Assembly: GCA_013112725.1 (NCBI GenBank)
Contig: JABFFZ010000068.1
Coordinates: 1 to 32,481, forward strand
Length of the DNA stretch: 32,481 bases
Direction: 5' to 3'
DNA from: Chloroflexota bacterium
Lineage (GTDB): Bacteria; Chloroflexota; Anaerolineae; Promineifilales; Promineifilaceae
Position 1 is the first letter of the stretch. Each line of letters begins with the position of its first letter. The notes beneath the pieces were generated by a model. The model did not search any database and was not told the origin of the DNA. It saw only the letters and a program-made list of their open reading frames with translations. Shown piece after piece: positions 16,928-25,522 of this stretch. Made by a program: the position numbers and the translations under genes.

Positions 16928-17572
16928 CTAAGGGTTCAGTGCCTGCATATAGAAATAAATTCGGCCAGCCAGCAAAACGAAGCTGGTATTCAGCAGCGCC
17001 GCAAACAGCGCGCCAAAGGTTATCATCAATACGGTGTGGCCCAGCCACACAATGCCCTGCTGCCAACGCGCCCGTTCCCACAAGCCGCTGCCGCCGGCCT
17101 GGAATGCGGTGAATTGAAATGACAATAGTGTCAGCGCCGCCAACACGGCGATGAGAATACCGCGCAGAGGGTCACTGGTATTGGCATAGGTGCCGGTTAA
17201 CTGCGGCCATAGCGTCCCGGTTAAAGCGCCCAGAAAGGCGATAGCTGCGCCCACGCCCACTAGCAGCGCCAATGGTATATTTCCTACCCAACTGGCTGCG
17301 CGCAGCCGGCGCAACAGCAAAAACAACGCCAGCAAAATGGGAACCAGCAGATAAATGGTGTCGGCCGGGCTGGGATTTTCGGTGATGGTGCGGTAGATAG
17401 GTTCAAATACTTGCTGCACCACAACCACCACAGCATAAGCGGCGCTGGCGCCAACCAGAATGTGTATGGCCAAGCGATAAGGAACCCTATCTCCAATAAA
17501 GAGATAGCTGTAAATACAGAGCGTCAGGATGAGTCCCACCAATAGGCCGATTAAATCTGCATTCAGGCTCAT
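16928..17572 (-). CDS. Six- to seven-helix integral membrane protein
   Basis: The 214-residue protein consists almost entirely of hydrophobic helices, at about 7-26, 34-55, 70-90, 98-118, 138-158 and one or two in 165-210. No catalytic motif is visible. It lies two bases after the stop of the 1235-residue gene and two bases before the ATPase ATG, so it is certainly part of the operon. Its size and helix count match the 21279-21911 product, and both have a short Gln/Arg-rich loop before the last helices, so they may be distant paralogues forming one complex. Function unknown. Confidence 0.8.
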   Translation of the reverse strand: MSLNADLIGLLVGLILTLCIYSYLFIGDRVPYRLAIHILVGASAAYAVVVVVQQVFEPIYRTITENPSPADTIYLLVPILLALFLLLRRLRAASWVGNIPLALLVGVGAAIAFLGALTGTLWPQLTGTYANTSDPLRGILIAVLAALTLLSFQFTAFQAGGSGLWERARWQQGIVWLGHTVLMITFGALFAALLNTSFVLLAGRIYFYMQALNP

Positions 17573-17574
17573 AA

Positions 17575-20500
17575 TTATCTAGTACGACGCTGGGCGGTAA
17601 TGCCGGTAATTAAATAAATGAGTACACCCAACAGGAGGACAATCACCGCTACCAGTTGGGCGGCAACCTGGGCATTGAATAAGGTGCGGGCATCCGTTAA
17701 TGGGGCGTTACGGTAATATGTTTGCTGGTACACGGCCGTGCCCGGTATGCCATTTACCACACCGGCAAGCTGGGCTGTGTCAAAATAAGGCAGCGCCAAT
17801 GGCGTTAACGCCTGGGTGACGCCGGCTATCATTGGCCGTTCCGCGGCCGCGCCCACCTGCTCTGCCCAATTGACCAGTGTTTGCCGGTCGGCCGTCAGTA
17901 CAATGATCAGGGAGACGTCAGCCAGCGCCTGTCGTTGGCTGGCTGGTAGCGGCGCGCCAAACAGGGCATCACAGTTAGCAGACTGGTTCAGACATTCACC
18001 TAACCGGCGTAAACCAATAGCGCCACCTGGCAAGTAACCCAGGGATACGGCCGTGTCCATGCCGATCTGCCCGGTTACTTCCGCCGCCATCTGTACGCCA
18101 GGCGTGTATTGGCTCAGCGTCAGCACACGGGTTTGCGCGTCGGCCAACTGCATCAGCAGCGTCTCCGCTTCTGGCGTCAATTCACCGGCCATAGCCGGCG
18201 TATATTCAAAGGCAACCAATACCGTGCCACCAGCGGCCTGGCTCACGGCCGTGTTCACACCCGTTAATGCCGCTGACGGCTGTAGTTGGGCCGGGAGGAC
18301 GGGGATTTCACCACGCAAACCTAAAATGACGACTAGCAGCAGCACCACCACCAATAACGGCCGTATCCAACCAGAAATATCACGCGCCGTTTGCCGGGTA
18401 GTTGTTGTTTCGGCTCCCTGTCCATCCTGCGCCAATTGGCGCAGCAAATTCGCCTGCTGCACCTGTTCTGGACTGACGCCAAACTGCTCTAACGGATCGG
18501 CCACCCGTGGCAGGGCGATCACCGGTTCCACTGCCACCACACCGCGCAGTCCACTCAAGGGGCCAAATGATTCCTCCGGCCCGGTCGCCTCCACTTTGGG
18601 GCTTTCGCCGGTCAGCTCTACCGGTTTTAGCTCCATCACCCAGGCCGGAATGTCTGCCTTGGGCAGCAGGTCTTGCAGCGGCACGGCCGGTGGTAAATCA
18701 TCCAGAATAGCGTTCCACTCATCGCCGACTCCGGTCATGCCGGTTGTGCCCGCGTGTGGGTCAGCCAGAAAATCAGCGTCGGCTGCTTCCAGCGTTAAGC
18801 CGGGCTGAAGCCAATCAGGAATATCGGCAAGCTGCGTGTCGGATGGCATGGCAATGGATGGCGCATCACCGGCATCGTGGGAAATATCTTGCAGCCAGTC
18901 TGGTAAATCAGCGCCGGCCAATTCTTCGGGAACACCGGCCAATGTTTCTGGCGTTTTATCGCGCCAGACAGAGGCTAAAACGCTCTCTGTCATTGCCTGT
19001 CCGGGGCGCATATTGGCGATCCAATCCGGCAGCTCATCGCTGGGGATCAGTTCACCTTCTTCATCTACCATTTCCGGTAGTGATGTGGTGGCGTCAAGCT
19101 GGCTGATCCACGCCGGCAGTTCACCTTCTGGCTCCTCTATATCAAAAGAGCTTTCCGCCGCCCAATCTTCGTCTGTAAAACGGGCGACATCAGGAAGAAC
19201 GGCCGTTTCGTCGGCAAACCCCTCCGCAAAATTCGCAATGGGGGGGGCGGGCATAGCCACTTCGTCTACGTCCGTTTCCGGCGTACCCATTTCCCCCATT
19301 TCCGGTAGCCGTAAATCATCTGGCCCCATAGCCGCCAGCGCCGCCAGCCAGTCAGGTTCATCAGACAGAATACCATCCGTGAAGAGATCATCTGTCTGCG
19401 AAACGTCTGACAGCAACTTTTCCATTGCCTCATCATCCAGATGCAGGCTGCCACTCTGGCGCAGAAAATTAATTTCTGTGGCCGCCGCCAGACTCTCTGT
19501 CTTGAAAATATCGTCTAGACTATCGCTTTCTAGCTCATCCTCGGCCGGCGCTATTAAATCTGCCGGTGTGGTCACACCGGCCAGCCAGTCGGGCAATTCT
19601 TCGGCAATGTCTGGTTGAGACTGGAAAATGGAGGCCAGCTCTTCTTCTGTTTCCTCCAGCCAGCCAAAGTCACTAGGAATTTCTGACGAGATGGCAGCTT
19701 TTTCCGGCGGCGCCGCTTCATCTAGCCAGCCGAATTGCTCAGTTTCCTCATCTGCCGGTGACGCTGTGTCGCTAAACCAGGCAGCCAGCCGGGCCGCCTC
19801 CTCTGGCAGTGGTTTGGCCTGAGGCGGCTCTTTGGTCTCTGGCGCTTCGGCAAACCAGTCCATGAGGTCCCGGCCAGCTGGGGAATCGGCAGGAGTACCG
19901 GCCGTTTCCTCTTCATCGGCCCAGTCGTCAAGCCAGTCGGTTGAACTCTCGTCCAATGGCGCACCGATCGTTGCCGCCGGTTCTACTGTTCGTTCGTCTG
20001 CCGGGGCCGTCACCGGTTCGGAAAACCAGGCTGCCAGCCTGCCTGTTTCCAATGAGGCGGTGCTGCTTTCGTCCCAGGTTTCATCCTCATCCGGGAAATC
20101 AGTGAGCCAATTTGTCAGATCTTCCTGAAACTGCCCGGCATCAACAGCTTCGGTCTCTGGTTCTGCGCTGGCCTCCACAAACCAGTCTGCCCGTCGTCCG
20201 GCTTCGCTTTTTGCTTCTTGTACCGACTTGGCCTCTTCCTCTTCGTCTCGAAAATCGGATAGCCAGTCGGTGAGGTTGTCTTGAAGCTCAGCCGCGGCCA
20301 TGGGCGCCACGGAAGATGGCGTTCCTTGTGCGGCCAACCATTCCGTCAGGTCAGGGGCATCGGATTCGCTTGCTGACGCCCATTCGTCATCTGACTCAAT
20401 CGGTGTATCTGCTAACCAACTGGTCAAACTCTCTTGCTCTTCATTGCCAGGCGTCACTGTGCTGTCCGCCTCCTGAGATAACCAAGAGGTGAGGCTGTCG

Positions 20501-21282
20501 GCGGGTTGTTGCGGTAGATGCCACTCATCCTCATCTTCTAACTGAGAGGATGACAGCCAGCTCGTCAGGCTTTTTTCGGTCTCCGGCGGTGGGGGGGACA
20601 ACGGCCGTGCTGCTTTGGCTGGCTTCTCTGTCTCCATAGCCCCCTCATCATTTACACTTGCCGGCTTAGCCGGAGGTGGTTCCGTTTTGCCAGCCGATGA
20701 CCCGGAATCCATTAGCCAATCGGGCAAATTGGCTTCATCTTCCGCGAAAAGATCATCCGGGAGGCGCGGTGTGGCTTCGGCTCGCCCCAACAAATCCTTG
20801 TAAAACTCCGTGGAAATAATGGTGGGGGCATGAATGATAGGGTCAGAATCCTCTTCATCTACCAACCAATCAGGCAAATCGTCTGTGTGCCTTTTCCGAG
20901 TCAACTCCTCAATGCGTGGCAGGTCCAACTCTGCCAGATCGTCGCTGTCGGGTTCCCGACCCATTTTGCCAGTCTTGAGCCAATCCGGCACCTTGCTGGG
21001 GTCCAGGTCACCGGTTTCTCCGGGGCGGCGGGCCGGTAAGGAAAAAGCCCCTTTGACGGGGGCGGCAGGTTCATCTTTGGCTTTGGCCTCAGGGCGTGGC
21101 TCTTCAGGAATTAAGCGGGTGCCACAATGATCACAAAAAACACGGTCTATCGGGTTCGATGTGCCGCAGTTGATACAGATGATGTGGGTGCCCAGGGGTA
21201 ATTTTGCCCCGCAGTTGTTACAAAACTTGCTGCCGGCCGGGTTTGAAAAGGCACATTCTTTACAAACAATTTCCTGACTCAT
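17575..21282 (-). CDS. Giant double zinc-ribbon protein with about 24 'xDWL' motifs and membrane tail
   Basis: The 1235-residue protein starts with two zinc ribbons (Cys 7, 10, 21, 24 and 36, 39, 50, 53). About 850 acidic, low-complexity residues follow, probably disordered, bearing some 24 short motifs centred on Trp: LPDWL, LTSWL, LTDWL, LAAWF, FGWL, LPAWI and variants, spaced roughly 20-70 residues apart. A transmembrane segment (RPLLVVVLLLVVILGL), an outer globular domain of about 220 residues and a final transmembrane helix end the protein. The repeated motifs look like short linear binding sites that could recruit many copies of one partner. The ATG overlaps the upstream stop (ATGA). 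It is the largest and most unusual gene of the operon. Confidence 0.85.
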   Translation of the reverse strand: MSQEIVCKECAFSNPAGSKFCNNCGAKLPLGTHIICINCGTSNPIDRVFCDHCGTRLIPEEPRPEAKAKDEPAAPVKGAFSLPARRPGETGDLDPSKVPDWLKTGKMGREPDSDDLAELDLPRIEELTRKRHTDDLPDWLVDEEDSDPIIHAPTIISTEFYKDLLGRAEATPRLPDDLFAEDEANLPDWLMDSGSSAGKTEPPPAKPASVNDEGAMETEKPAKAARPLSPPPPETEKSLTSWLSSSQLEDEDEWHLPQQPADSLTSWLSQEADSTVTPGNEEQESLTSWLADTPIESDDEWASASESDAPDLTEWLAAQGTPSSVAPMAAAELQDNLTDWLSDFRDEEEEAKSVQEAKSEAGRRADWFVEASAEPETEAVDAGQFQEDLTNWLTDFPDEDETWDESSTASLETGRLAAWFSEPVTAPADERTVEPAATIGAPLDESSTDWLDDWADEEETAGTPADSPAGRDLMDWFAEAPETKEPPQAKPLPEEAARLAAWFSDTASPADEETEQFGWLDEAAPPEKAAISSEIPSDFGWLEETEEELASIFQSQPDIAEELPDWLAGVTTPADLIAPAEDELESDSLDDIFKTESLAAATEINFLRQSGSLHLDDEAMEKLLSDVSQTDDLFTDGILSDEPDWLAALAAMGPDDLRLPEMGEMGTPETDVDEVAMPAPPIANFAEGFADETAVLPDVARFTDEDWAAESSFDIEEPEGELPAWISQLDATTSLPEMVDEEGELIPSDELPDWIANMRPGQAMTESVLASVWRDKTPETLAGVPEELAGADLPDWLQDISHDAGDAPSIAMPSDTQLADIPDWLQPGLTLEAADADFLADPHAGTTGMTGVGDEWNAILDDLPPAVPLQDLLPKADIPAWVMELKPVELTGESPKVEATGPEESFGPLSGLRGVVAVEPVIALPRVADPLEQFGVSPEQVQQANLLRQLAQDGQGAETTTTRQTARDISGWIRPLLVVVLLLVVILGLRGEIPVLPAQLQPSAALTGVNTAVSQAAGGTVLVAFEYTPAMAGELTPEAETLLMQLADAQTRVLTLSQYTPGVQMAAEVTGQIGMDTAVSLGYLPGGAIGLRRLGECLNQSANCDALFGAPLPASQRQALADVSLIIVLTADRQTLVNWAEQVGAAAERPMIAGVTQALTPLALPYFDTAQLAGVVNGIPGTAVYQQTYYRNAPLTDARTLFNAQVAAQLVAVIVLLLGVLIYLITGITAQRRTR

Positions 21283-21911
21283 TTGTTATACGGCCGTTCT
21301 AATCCGATCAGCATACGCACCGACAGCAGAATGGAACCGAGCGCCACTCCGATGAGTAAACCACGTACACCGGCAATCACGATCACATTTTGGATGACGT
21401 CTTGAATACGGAAAACCCATACGCTCAACAGCGGCGGCGCCCAAGAAGTAACCAACAACACATCGGCCGTTAAAACAAGTACGGCCGTGACCAAAAACAA
21501 GATAGACCACACCGTGCGCTGCCGCTTCATCAATTGAAACCCGGCAAATAATAAGAAAAAGGCCAGCAACGAAGCCAGCGCCGCTTCTAAGGGCGCCTGA
21601 ACCCAGTCAAAATAGTGGGTCATGCCATTTTCTGTTATCCCCATCCGATCCAAAACAGCAATTGTAAGTACCGCGGCCATGCTGAGAATGAGAACCAGAC
21701 TATACAGATTCCCTTTTCTGAAAGTCCGGTTCAAATGCACCACGAACAGATTCAAGACACCCAAAACCAGAGCAAAGGATACCAACAGCCCGGCCCAACC
21801 TAGGGTCAGGTTTGTCACCACCGGCGGTAGGTTAAACACCAGCCCCAGCAGCGTCAGCCAGCCAAAAAACAGGGCGATGGCTATAGGTAATAGTTGGTTC
21901 GTGCGGCGCAT
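21279..21911 (-). CDS. Six-helix integral membrane protein
   Basis: The 210-residue protein has six hydrophobic segments at about 7-26, 33-57, 70-89, 105-127, 134-155 and 170-200, with short basic loops (NRTFRKGN, MKRQRT). No catalytic motif is visible. It starts two bases after the preceding gene and its TGA overlaps the next ATG by four bases (ATGA). Similar in size to the 16928-17572 product. Likely a membrane subunit of the same assembly (inference from operon position). Confidence 0.8.
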   Translation of the reverse strand: MRRTNQLLPIAIALFFGWLTLLGLVFNLPPVVTNLTLGWAGLLVSFALVLGVLNLFVVHLNRTFRKGNLYSLVLILSMAAVLTIAVLDRMGITENGMTHYFDWVQAPLEAALASLLAFFLLFAGFQLMKRQRTVWSILFLVTAVLVLTADVLLVTSWAPPLLSVWVFRIQDVIQNVIVIAGVRGLLIGVALGSILLSVRMLIGLERPYNK

Positions 21912-21913
21912 AC

Positions 21914-22657
21914 TCAGAAAAGACCTTCAACCAGGGCCAACAAAACGATCCCACCCGCTAAAATCCAGCGAATGATGTCCTGCAATTGTAATGTAGCCAG
22001 ACGGCTGGGATCATCGCGCAGGTAAGCGCCGGCAGCCAGCATCTCTTCACCTACCAGCACATTCTGGCTAAACGCCGTGGCTACCGCCAGCGCCGAGGGG
22101 TCATCTGTGCCTAATAGTTGGTCCAGACGGCGGTTGTTGGCAGCTTCGGCAATCAGGGCCAGTTCGGGGCCAAAGCGGCCTACGGCAATGTTGCCGGTGA
22201 CACGATCTTGCTGTAAGAGGCTGGCGGCGCCGCCGGCATAAATGAAAGGGGTTGTTTCGGGGGCAATGAAGCGCACCTGGTCGGGGGCAAACTCGCCGCT
22301 GCGCCCGGTTTCCTGGTAGGCATGGCGCAAACTGCCCTGAGCAATGGGCAGTAAGGTGCCTTCACCTACCGTAACCAATGGCGGGGTGCTGTTGGCGCAG
22401 CCATCTAAAGCCAGGTGATCCAACACATGGAGAGCAGCTATGGTGGTGGGCGCAGCCTGGTTTACCAGACCGGCCTGCCCCAGGGTGACGTGCAGCGGGC
22501 TGCCGCTCTCGATGGAGCGACCCAGCTGGCCTTTGATGCCGTCTAACGCAGGCAACGGCCGTAACGCCACCTGCCGCCCCACCTGAACGCTCCGTGTTAA
22601 CAAGACCAGTAACACGGCTAATGCTCCTATAATGCCCAGGGTAATCAGTGGGGTCAT
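21914..22657 (-). CDS. Membrane protein with N- and C-terminal helices, DUF6754-like
   Basis: The 247-residue protein starts with a transmembrane helix (TLGIIGALAVLLVLL), followed by a soluble alpha/beta domain and a C-terminal helix (IIRWILAGGIVLLALVEGLF). The ETTPFIYAGGAASLL and GRFGPELALIAEAANNR segments recall proteins annotated DUF6754 in Chloroflexota; this is from memory and needs a domain search. The start at 22657 overlaps the upstream stop by four bases (ATGA); the longer open frame to 22789 would overlap the whole end of that gene and is rejected. Function unknown. Confidence 0.78.
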   Translation of the reverse strand: MTPLITLGIIGALAVLLVLLTRSVQVGRQVALRPLPALDGIKGQLGRSIESGSPLHVTLGQAGLVNQAAPTTIAALHVLDHLALDGCANSTPPLVTVGEGTLLPIAQGSLRHAYQETGRSGEFAPDQVRFIAPETTPFIYAGGAASLLQQDRVTGNIAVGRFGPELALIAEAANNRRLDQLLGTDDPSALAVATAFSQNVLVGEEMLAAGAYLRDDPSRLATLQLQDIIRWILAGGIVLLALVEGLF

Positions 22658-22929
22658 GCCTGTTCTGCCTCTTCTGCGTTTAACCTGACGAGTAATGCGC
22701 GCACGGCCGTTGGCTCGGCCAAAACTTGTGCCAATTGTCTTACCAGATGCGAGGGGATAAAGAGGGAAAGCGCTGGCTGTGTTACCCACAACACCTGCTC
22801 CCCCAAAAAATGGAACGGGGGACCACCCGCCAATAAAATGGCTACAGGCGTTTGCCAGCCACGGCGGCGCACGGCCGTCGCTAGCTTTTCTATAAATTCA
22901 CCCATTTCCTGTGCCCGTAACTCTTCCAT
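22654..22929 (-). CDS. Small first protein of the MutL-type operon
   Basis: A 91-residue protein starting MEELRAQEMGEFIEKLATAV, with a basic patch, a hydrophobic AILLAGGPPFHFLG stretch and an amphipathic C-terminus with many Leu, Val and Arg. I recognise no family. The ATG at 22929 has a weak ribosome-binding site (GGA). A TTG at 22980 would add 17 residues and an ATG at 22905 would remove 8, so the start is uncertain. It lies about 73 bases after the predicted transcription start and overlaps the next gene by four bases, making it the first operon gene. Confidence 0.65.
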   Translation of the reverse strand: MEELRAQEMGEFIEKLATAVRRRGWQTPVAILLAGGPPFHFLGEQVLWVTQPALSLFIPSHLVRQLAQVLAEPTAVRALLVRLNAEEAEQA

Positions 22930-23008
22930 TTTCCGGTTGTTTTGGCTGTGCCCGGCACTGCTGGCACAGCCACACTTCAACTTGACGTAACATAATGTTG
23001 TGAAGCGG

Positions 23009-23037
23009 AGTATAGCACGTTTACAAAAGGGTGTAAA
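23009..23037 (-). promoter_or_regulatory. Sigma-70-type promoter of the MutL-type operon
   Basis: On the minus strand TTTACA (23037-23032) and TATACT (23014-23009) are separated by exactly 17 bases. Each differs from consensus at one position. Transcription would start near 23002, about 73 bases before the first ATG. Confidence 0.75.
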
Positions 23038-23054
23038 GCGAGCAAAGGGTATCC

Positions 23055-23071
23055 TTGTAGTAATACTACAA
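23055..23071. promoter_or_regulatory. 17-bp palindrome, candidate activator site
   Basis: TTGTAGTA-A-TACTACAA is a perfect palindrome with 8-base arms centred at 23063, about 61 bases before the predicted operon start and clear of the -35 box. This placement suits a class I activator; a repressor is not excluded. Confidence 0.6.
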
Positions 23072-23169
23072 CATTAGGACTATGGTCATGGAGCCAGGGA
23101 AATCAAGTGTTGCGGCGTGTTAGATAAGGGTTTGGGGCGCAGCAGCGGCGGGTGGGTATGCGGCCCGCC

Positions 23170-23213
23170 CTGCCTGTTGCCCAGAAATCAACTGCCTGTT
23201 GCCCAGAAATCAA
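23170..23213. repeat. 22-bp exact tandem duplication
   Basis: Two identical 22-base units (23170-23191, 23192-23213) lie head to tail. The second contains the stop codon of the holin-like gene, so the first is a duplicated copy of that gene end. Confidence 0.9.
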
Positions 23214-23572
23214 TCGGGCAGGAACCAGCTTAACAGGGTGCTAACGATGGTCACGACGATGCTGGCTAAGAAGGCGGCGATGCTGTTTTGCACCATGCCG
23301 CTGCCGGTGAATTCCAGACCCACATTAAGCCAACTAACCAACAGGAGCATCAGGGTGTTGATGACCAATGTGAAGAGACCTAATGTAGTGATGGTAAGGG
23401 GTAAGGTGAGCAGTTTGACAAGTGGCCGTACAAACGCATTGACCAAGCCGAACACAATAGCCACGATGGCCAACTGCACCCATTGATCGGTTAAATAAAT
23501 GTTGGGTACCAGGGAAGCTGCAACCAGCAAAGCGACCATGTTGATGCCAATTTTGATGAGTATTTTTATCAC
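23210..23572 (-). CDS. Four-helix phage-holin-family-4-like membrane protein
   Basis: The 120-residue protein has four hydrophobic segments and the pattern AIVAIVFGLVNAFVRPLVKLLTLPLTITTLGLF. This matches the widespread bacterial 'phage holin family 4' (PF04020-type) small membrane proteins. Most members are chromosomal, of unknown function, and unrelated to lysis. The start is GTG at 23572 with a GGGA-type ribosome-binding site seven to ten bases before. Stand-alone gene downstream of the fabH pair, with a gap of about 95 bases. Confidence 0.85.
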   Translation of the reverse strand: MIKILIKIGINMVALLVAASLVPNIYLTDQWVQLAIVAIVFGLVNAFVRPLVKLLTLPLTITTLGLFTLVINTLMLLLVSWLNVGLEFTGSGMVQNSIAAFLASIVVTIVSTLLSWFLPD

Positions 23573-23668
23573 GGCTTTTCCCTATCGTAAATAGAACTTA
23601 GATAAAATCAGGCTGCCTGCAGGTTGTTTAATCTTCGTTCCTAACTGCTAGAAGTCTATTGCTTTTGT

Positions 23669-24271
23669 TCAGGATGAGCGAGGAAAGGTTTTTTGAATAA
23701 ACCATACCAGCCAGACCAGCATCAGGCTGAACAGGACAAATACAGCTAAGAACGTAAATTGTATACCATTGGATTCTGTGGTGCGCACAGGATTGGGCGG
23801 ATGCAGCACCAATGCGGCCTGCCCATTGAGCCACAAAATCAGCCCCCACAGGAGGATGGGGAGAAGCCCTAACGGGCGTGTGGGCGGTAGCCAGGCCAGA
23901 AGCACCTGCACAATCAGGGTTATGGCCAGACCATTGAGCGCGGCGGCCATGCGTGGTTCCTGCAACAACACGCCGCCCCAATTGATTTGTGAAGCTACCA
24001 TACTCATGGCAATACCGGCGCCGTATACGGCCGTACTCACCCACCCCACTATCTGTAGCCAGCGTATCCAGGCAAGCCGCCCCGTCATAAAAATAGCCAG
24101 CCCCAACAGACCAGCCGCGCCTAAGCCCACCATCCCGGCCCAGGTAAGCCCCACATGCAAATAGACCGACTTAATGCCACTGCCTAACGTGCGTTCATCT
24201 GGCCCTAACCATACCACCAGACAAAGCAGCAGCATAGTGCCCGCAATGGTTGCCCAACCACGTTTACTCAA
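23669..24271 (-). CDS. Membrane protein resembling CcmC/CcsA-type heme-handling proteins
   Basis: The 200-residue protein has about six hydrophobic segments. It contains VYLHVGLTWAGMVGL and, after about 50 residues, INWGGVLLQEPRM. This order recalls CcmC (a His in a 'YxHVxxAW' segment followed by a Trp-rich loop with 'WDxR'), but the WWxWD core is missing, so it may be a very diverged member or only similar in layout. The start is TTG at 24271, four bases into the end of fabH (TTGA), with GGGAG about nine bases upstream. Two-gene operon with fabH. Confidence 0.6.
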   Translation of the reverse strand: MSKRGWATIAGTMLLLCLVVWLGPDERTLGSGIKSVYLHVGLTWAGMVGLGAAGLLGLAIFMTGRLAWIRWLQIVGWVSTAVYGAGIAMSMVASQINWGGVLLQEPRMAAALNGLAITLIVQVLLAWLPPTRPLGLLPILLWGLILWLNGQAALVLHPPNPVRTTESNGIQFTFLAVFVLFSLMLVWLVWFIQKTFPRSS

Positions 24272-25443
24272 AGATCGTTCTCCCGTGACTTTTTATCGCC
24301 ATCTTTCAGGGAAGCGTCGGGGGTGGGCGAGCCGCCGATCCAGGCGCCAAAGCGACGGCCGTACCGCTTCATCTTTGAGCGGCCCCGGGCATACACATAA
24401 CGAGCGCGCCGCCATTCCCGGCGCGGCAGGGAAACATCGGGCGGCGTCACATTCCATTTGACCAACGAAGCAGCCCAGGTCAACCCCCCACCAAAACCCA
24501 CAAAAATCACGTTGTCATCGGGTTGGAGACGGCCGTCTTTCACTGCGTCACATAGGGCAATGGGGATAGAGGCGGCGGATGTATTTCCCATCCACTGCAC
24601 GTTGGTATAAAACATTTCTTCCGGCAGTTTGAGCCGTTTGGCGGCAGCTTCGATAATACGGGTGTTCGCCTGGTGGGGTACAATCAGGTCTACATCTTCC
24701 AGGGTCATATTGGCTTTGCGCAGCGTTTCATGTACTGAATCGGCAATGACCTGGGTGGCAAATCGGAAAACCTGACGGCCGTCCATGGCAATGGTATTGC
24801 GTTTATGCCCGTTGTGAAAATACTCCGGCCCCAGAGTAGGTACTGGGTTGTGGTAAACGGCAGGCAGACTAAGCAAATCACCGCCGGAGCCATCGGAGCG
24901 CAGCGTGGAAGCCAGCACGCCGCCGGGAATGTTGCTGCCTTTAAGTACTACGGCGCCCGCGCCATCGCCAAACAAGACACAGGTACCCCGGTCTTCCCAG
25001 TCCAACACCCGCGTCATCGTCTCCGCGCCAATCACAATGGCATTGCGCACGGAGCCGGTGGCGATAGCCTGGGCAGCCATATCCAGGCCATAGACAAAGC
25101 CGGAACAGGCGGCGCTGAGATCAAAAGCGCCTGCTTTAATGGCCCCCAGATAATCCTGCACGCGGCAGGCGGTGGAGGGGAAAATGTATTCAGGAGTGGA
25201 GGTAGCCACAATAATGAGTTCAACCTGGGAAGGATGTAGATCGGCGACGGCCAGGGCGCGGGCGGCGGCTTCAAAAGCCAGCGTGGCCGTGGTCTCCCGT
25301 TCCCCGGCAATGTGCCGTTCGTGGATGCCGGTACGCCGCGTAATCCATTCGTCGGTTGTGTCAATCATGCGTTCCAGATCGTGATTGGTGAGAACCCGGT
25401 CGGGCACATATTTGCCCCAACCGATGATGTGTGCATATTTCAT
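24268..25443 (-). CDS. fabH: 3-oxoacyl-ACP synthase III (KAS III), with basic C-terminal extension
   Basis: The 391-residue protein is a clear FabH, which condenses acetyl- or branched acyl-CoA with malonyl-ACP to start fatty acid synthesis. The catalytic triad is Cys113 (SAACSGF), His257 (VPHQANTRI) and Asn287 (MGNTSAASIP). The nucleotide-site GDGAGAV and the GFGGGLTWAA ending are present. Usual length is about 320-335; here about 60 extra residues follow, rich in Arg and Lys (REWRRARYVYARGRSKMKRYGRR), which could bind membrane or ACP. The start at 25443 has GAGG seven bases upstream; a longer frame reaching 25551 would run through the promoter. It is followed by a CcmC-like gene with a four-base overlap. 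Confidence 0.93.
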   Translation of the reverse strand: MKYAHIIGWGKYVPDRVLTNHDLERMIDTTDEWITRRTGIHERHIAGERETTATLAFEAAARALAVADLHPSQVELIIVATSTPEYIFPSTACRVQDYLGAIKAGAFDLSAACSGFVYGLDMAAQAIATGSVRNAIVIGAETMTRVLDWEDRGTCVLFGDGAGAVVLKGSNIPGGVLASTLRSDGSGGDLLSLPAVYHNPVPTLGPEYFHNGHKRNTIAMDGRQVFRFATQVIADSVHETLRKANMTLEDVDLIVPHQANTRIIEAAAKRLKLPEEMFYTNVQWMGNTSAASIPIALCDAVKDGRLQPDDNVIFVGFGGGLTWAASLVKWNVTPPDVSLPRREWRRARYVYARGRSKMKRYGRRFGAWIGGSPTPDASLKDGDKKSRENDL

Positions 25444-25487
25444 CGTTTTCCTCATACAGATGGACTGTGGATGCTGTATTCTTTTGC

Positions 25488-25518
25488 GATTGGTTCCATC
25501 TTGAAGATTGAACCAATC
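25488..25518. promoter_or_regulatory. 31-bp near-perfect palindrome at the fabH transcription start
   Basis: Arms 25488-25502 and 25504-25518 match at 14 of 15 pairs (mismatch 25497/25509) around G25503. It covers about +1 to +29 of the predicted transcript, ideal for a repressor, or for a leader hairpin in the mRNA. Confidence 0.7.
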
Positions 25519-25522
25519 CTCT

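Noticed and set aside
22658..22789. N-terminal extension of the DUF6754-like protein
   Set aside because: It would overlap the upstream gene by 136 bases, while the ATGA overlap at 22657 is typical of this operon.
23055..23071. BlaI/MecI-type operator
   Set aside because: The half-sites are in the opposite orientation to the TACTACA-TGTAGTA arrangement I know for that family.
23170..23213. CRISPR array
   Set aside because: Only two directly abutting identical units without spacers; it is a simple tandem duplication.
23210..23572. Phage lysis holin and associated prophage
   Set aside because: The holin-family-4 type is commonly chromosomal and no other phage gene is present.
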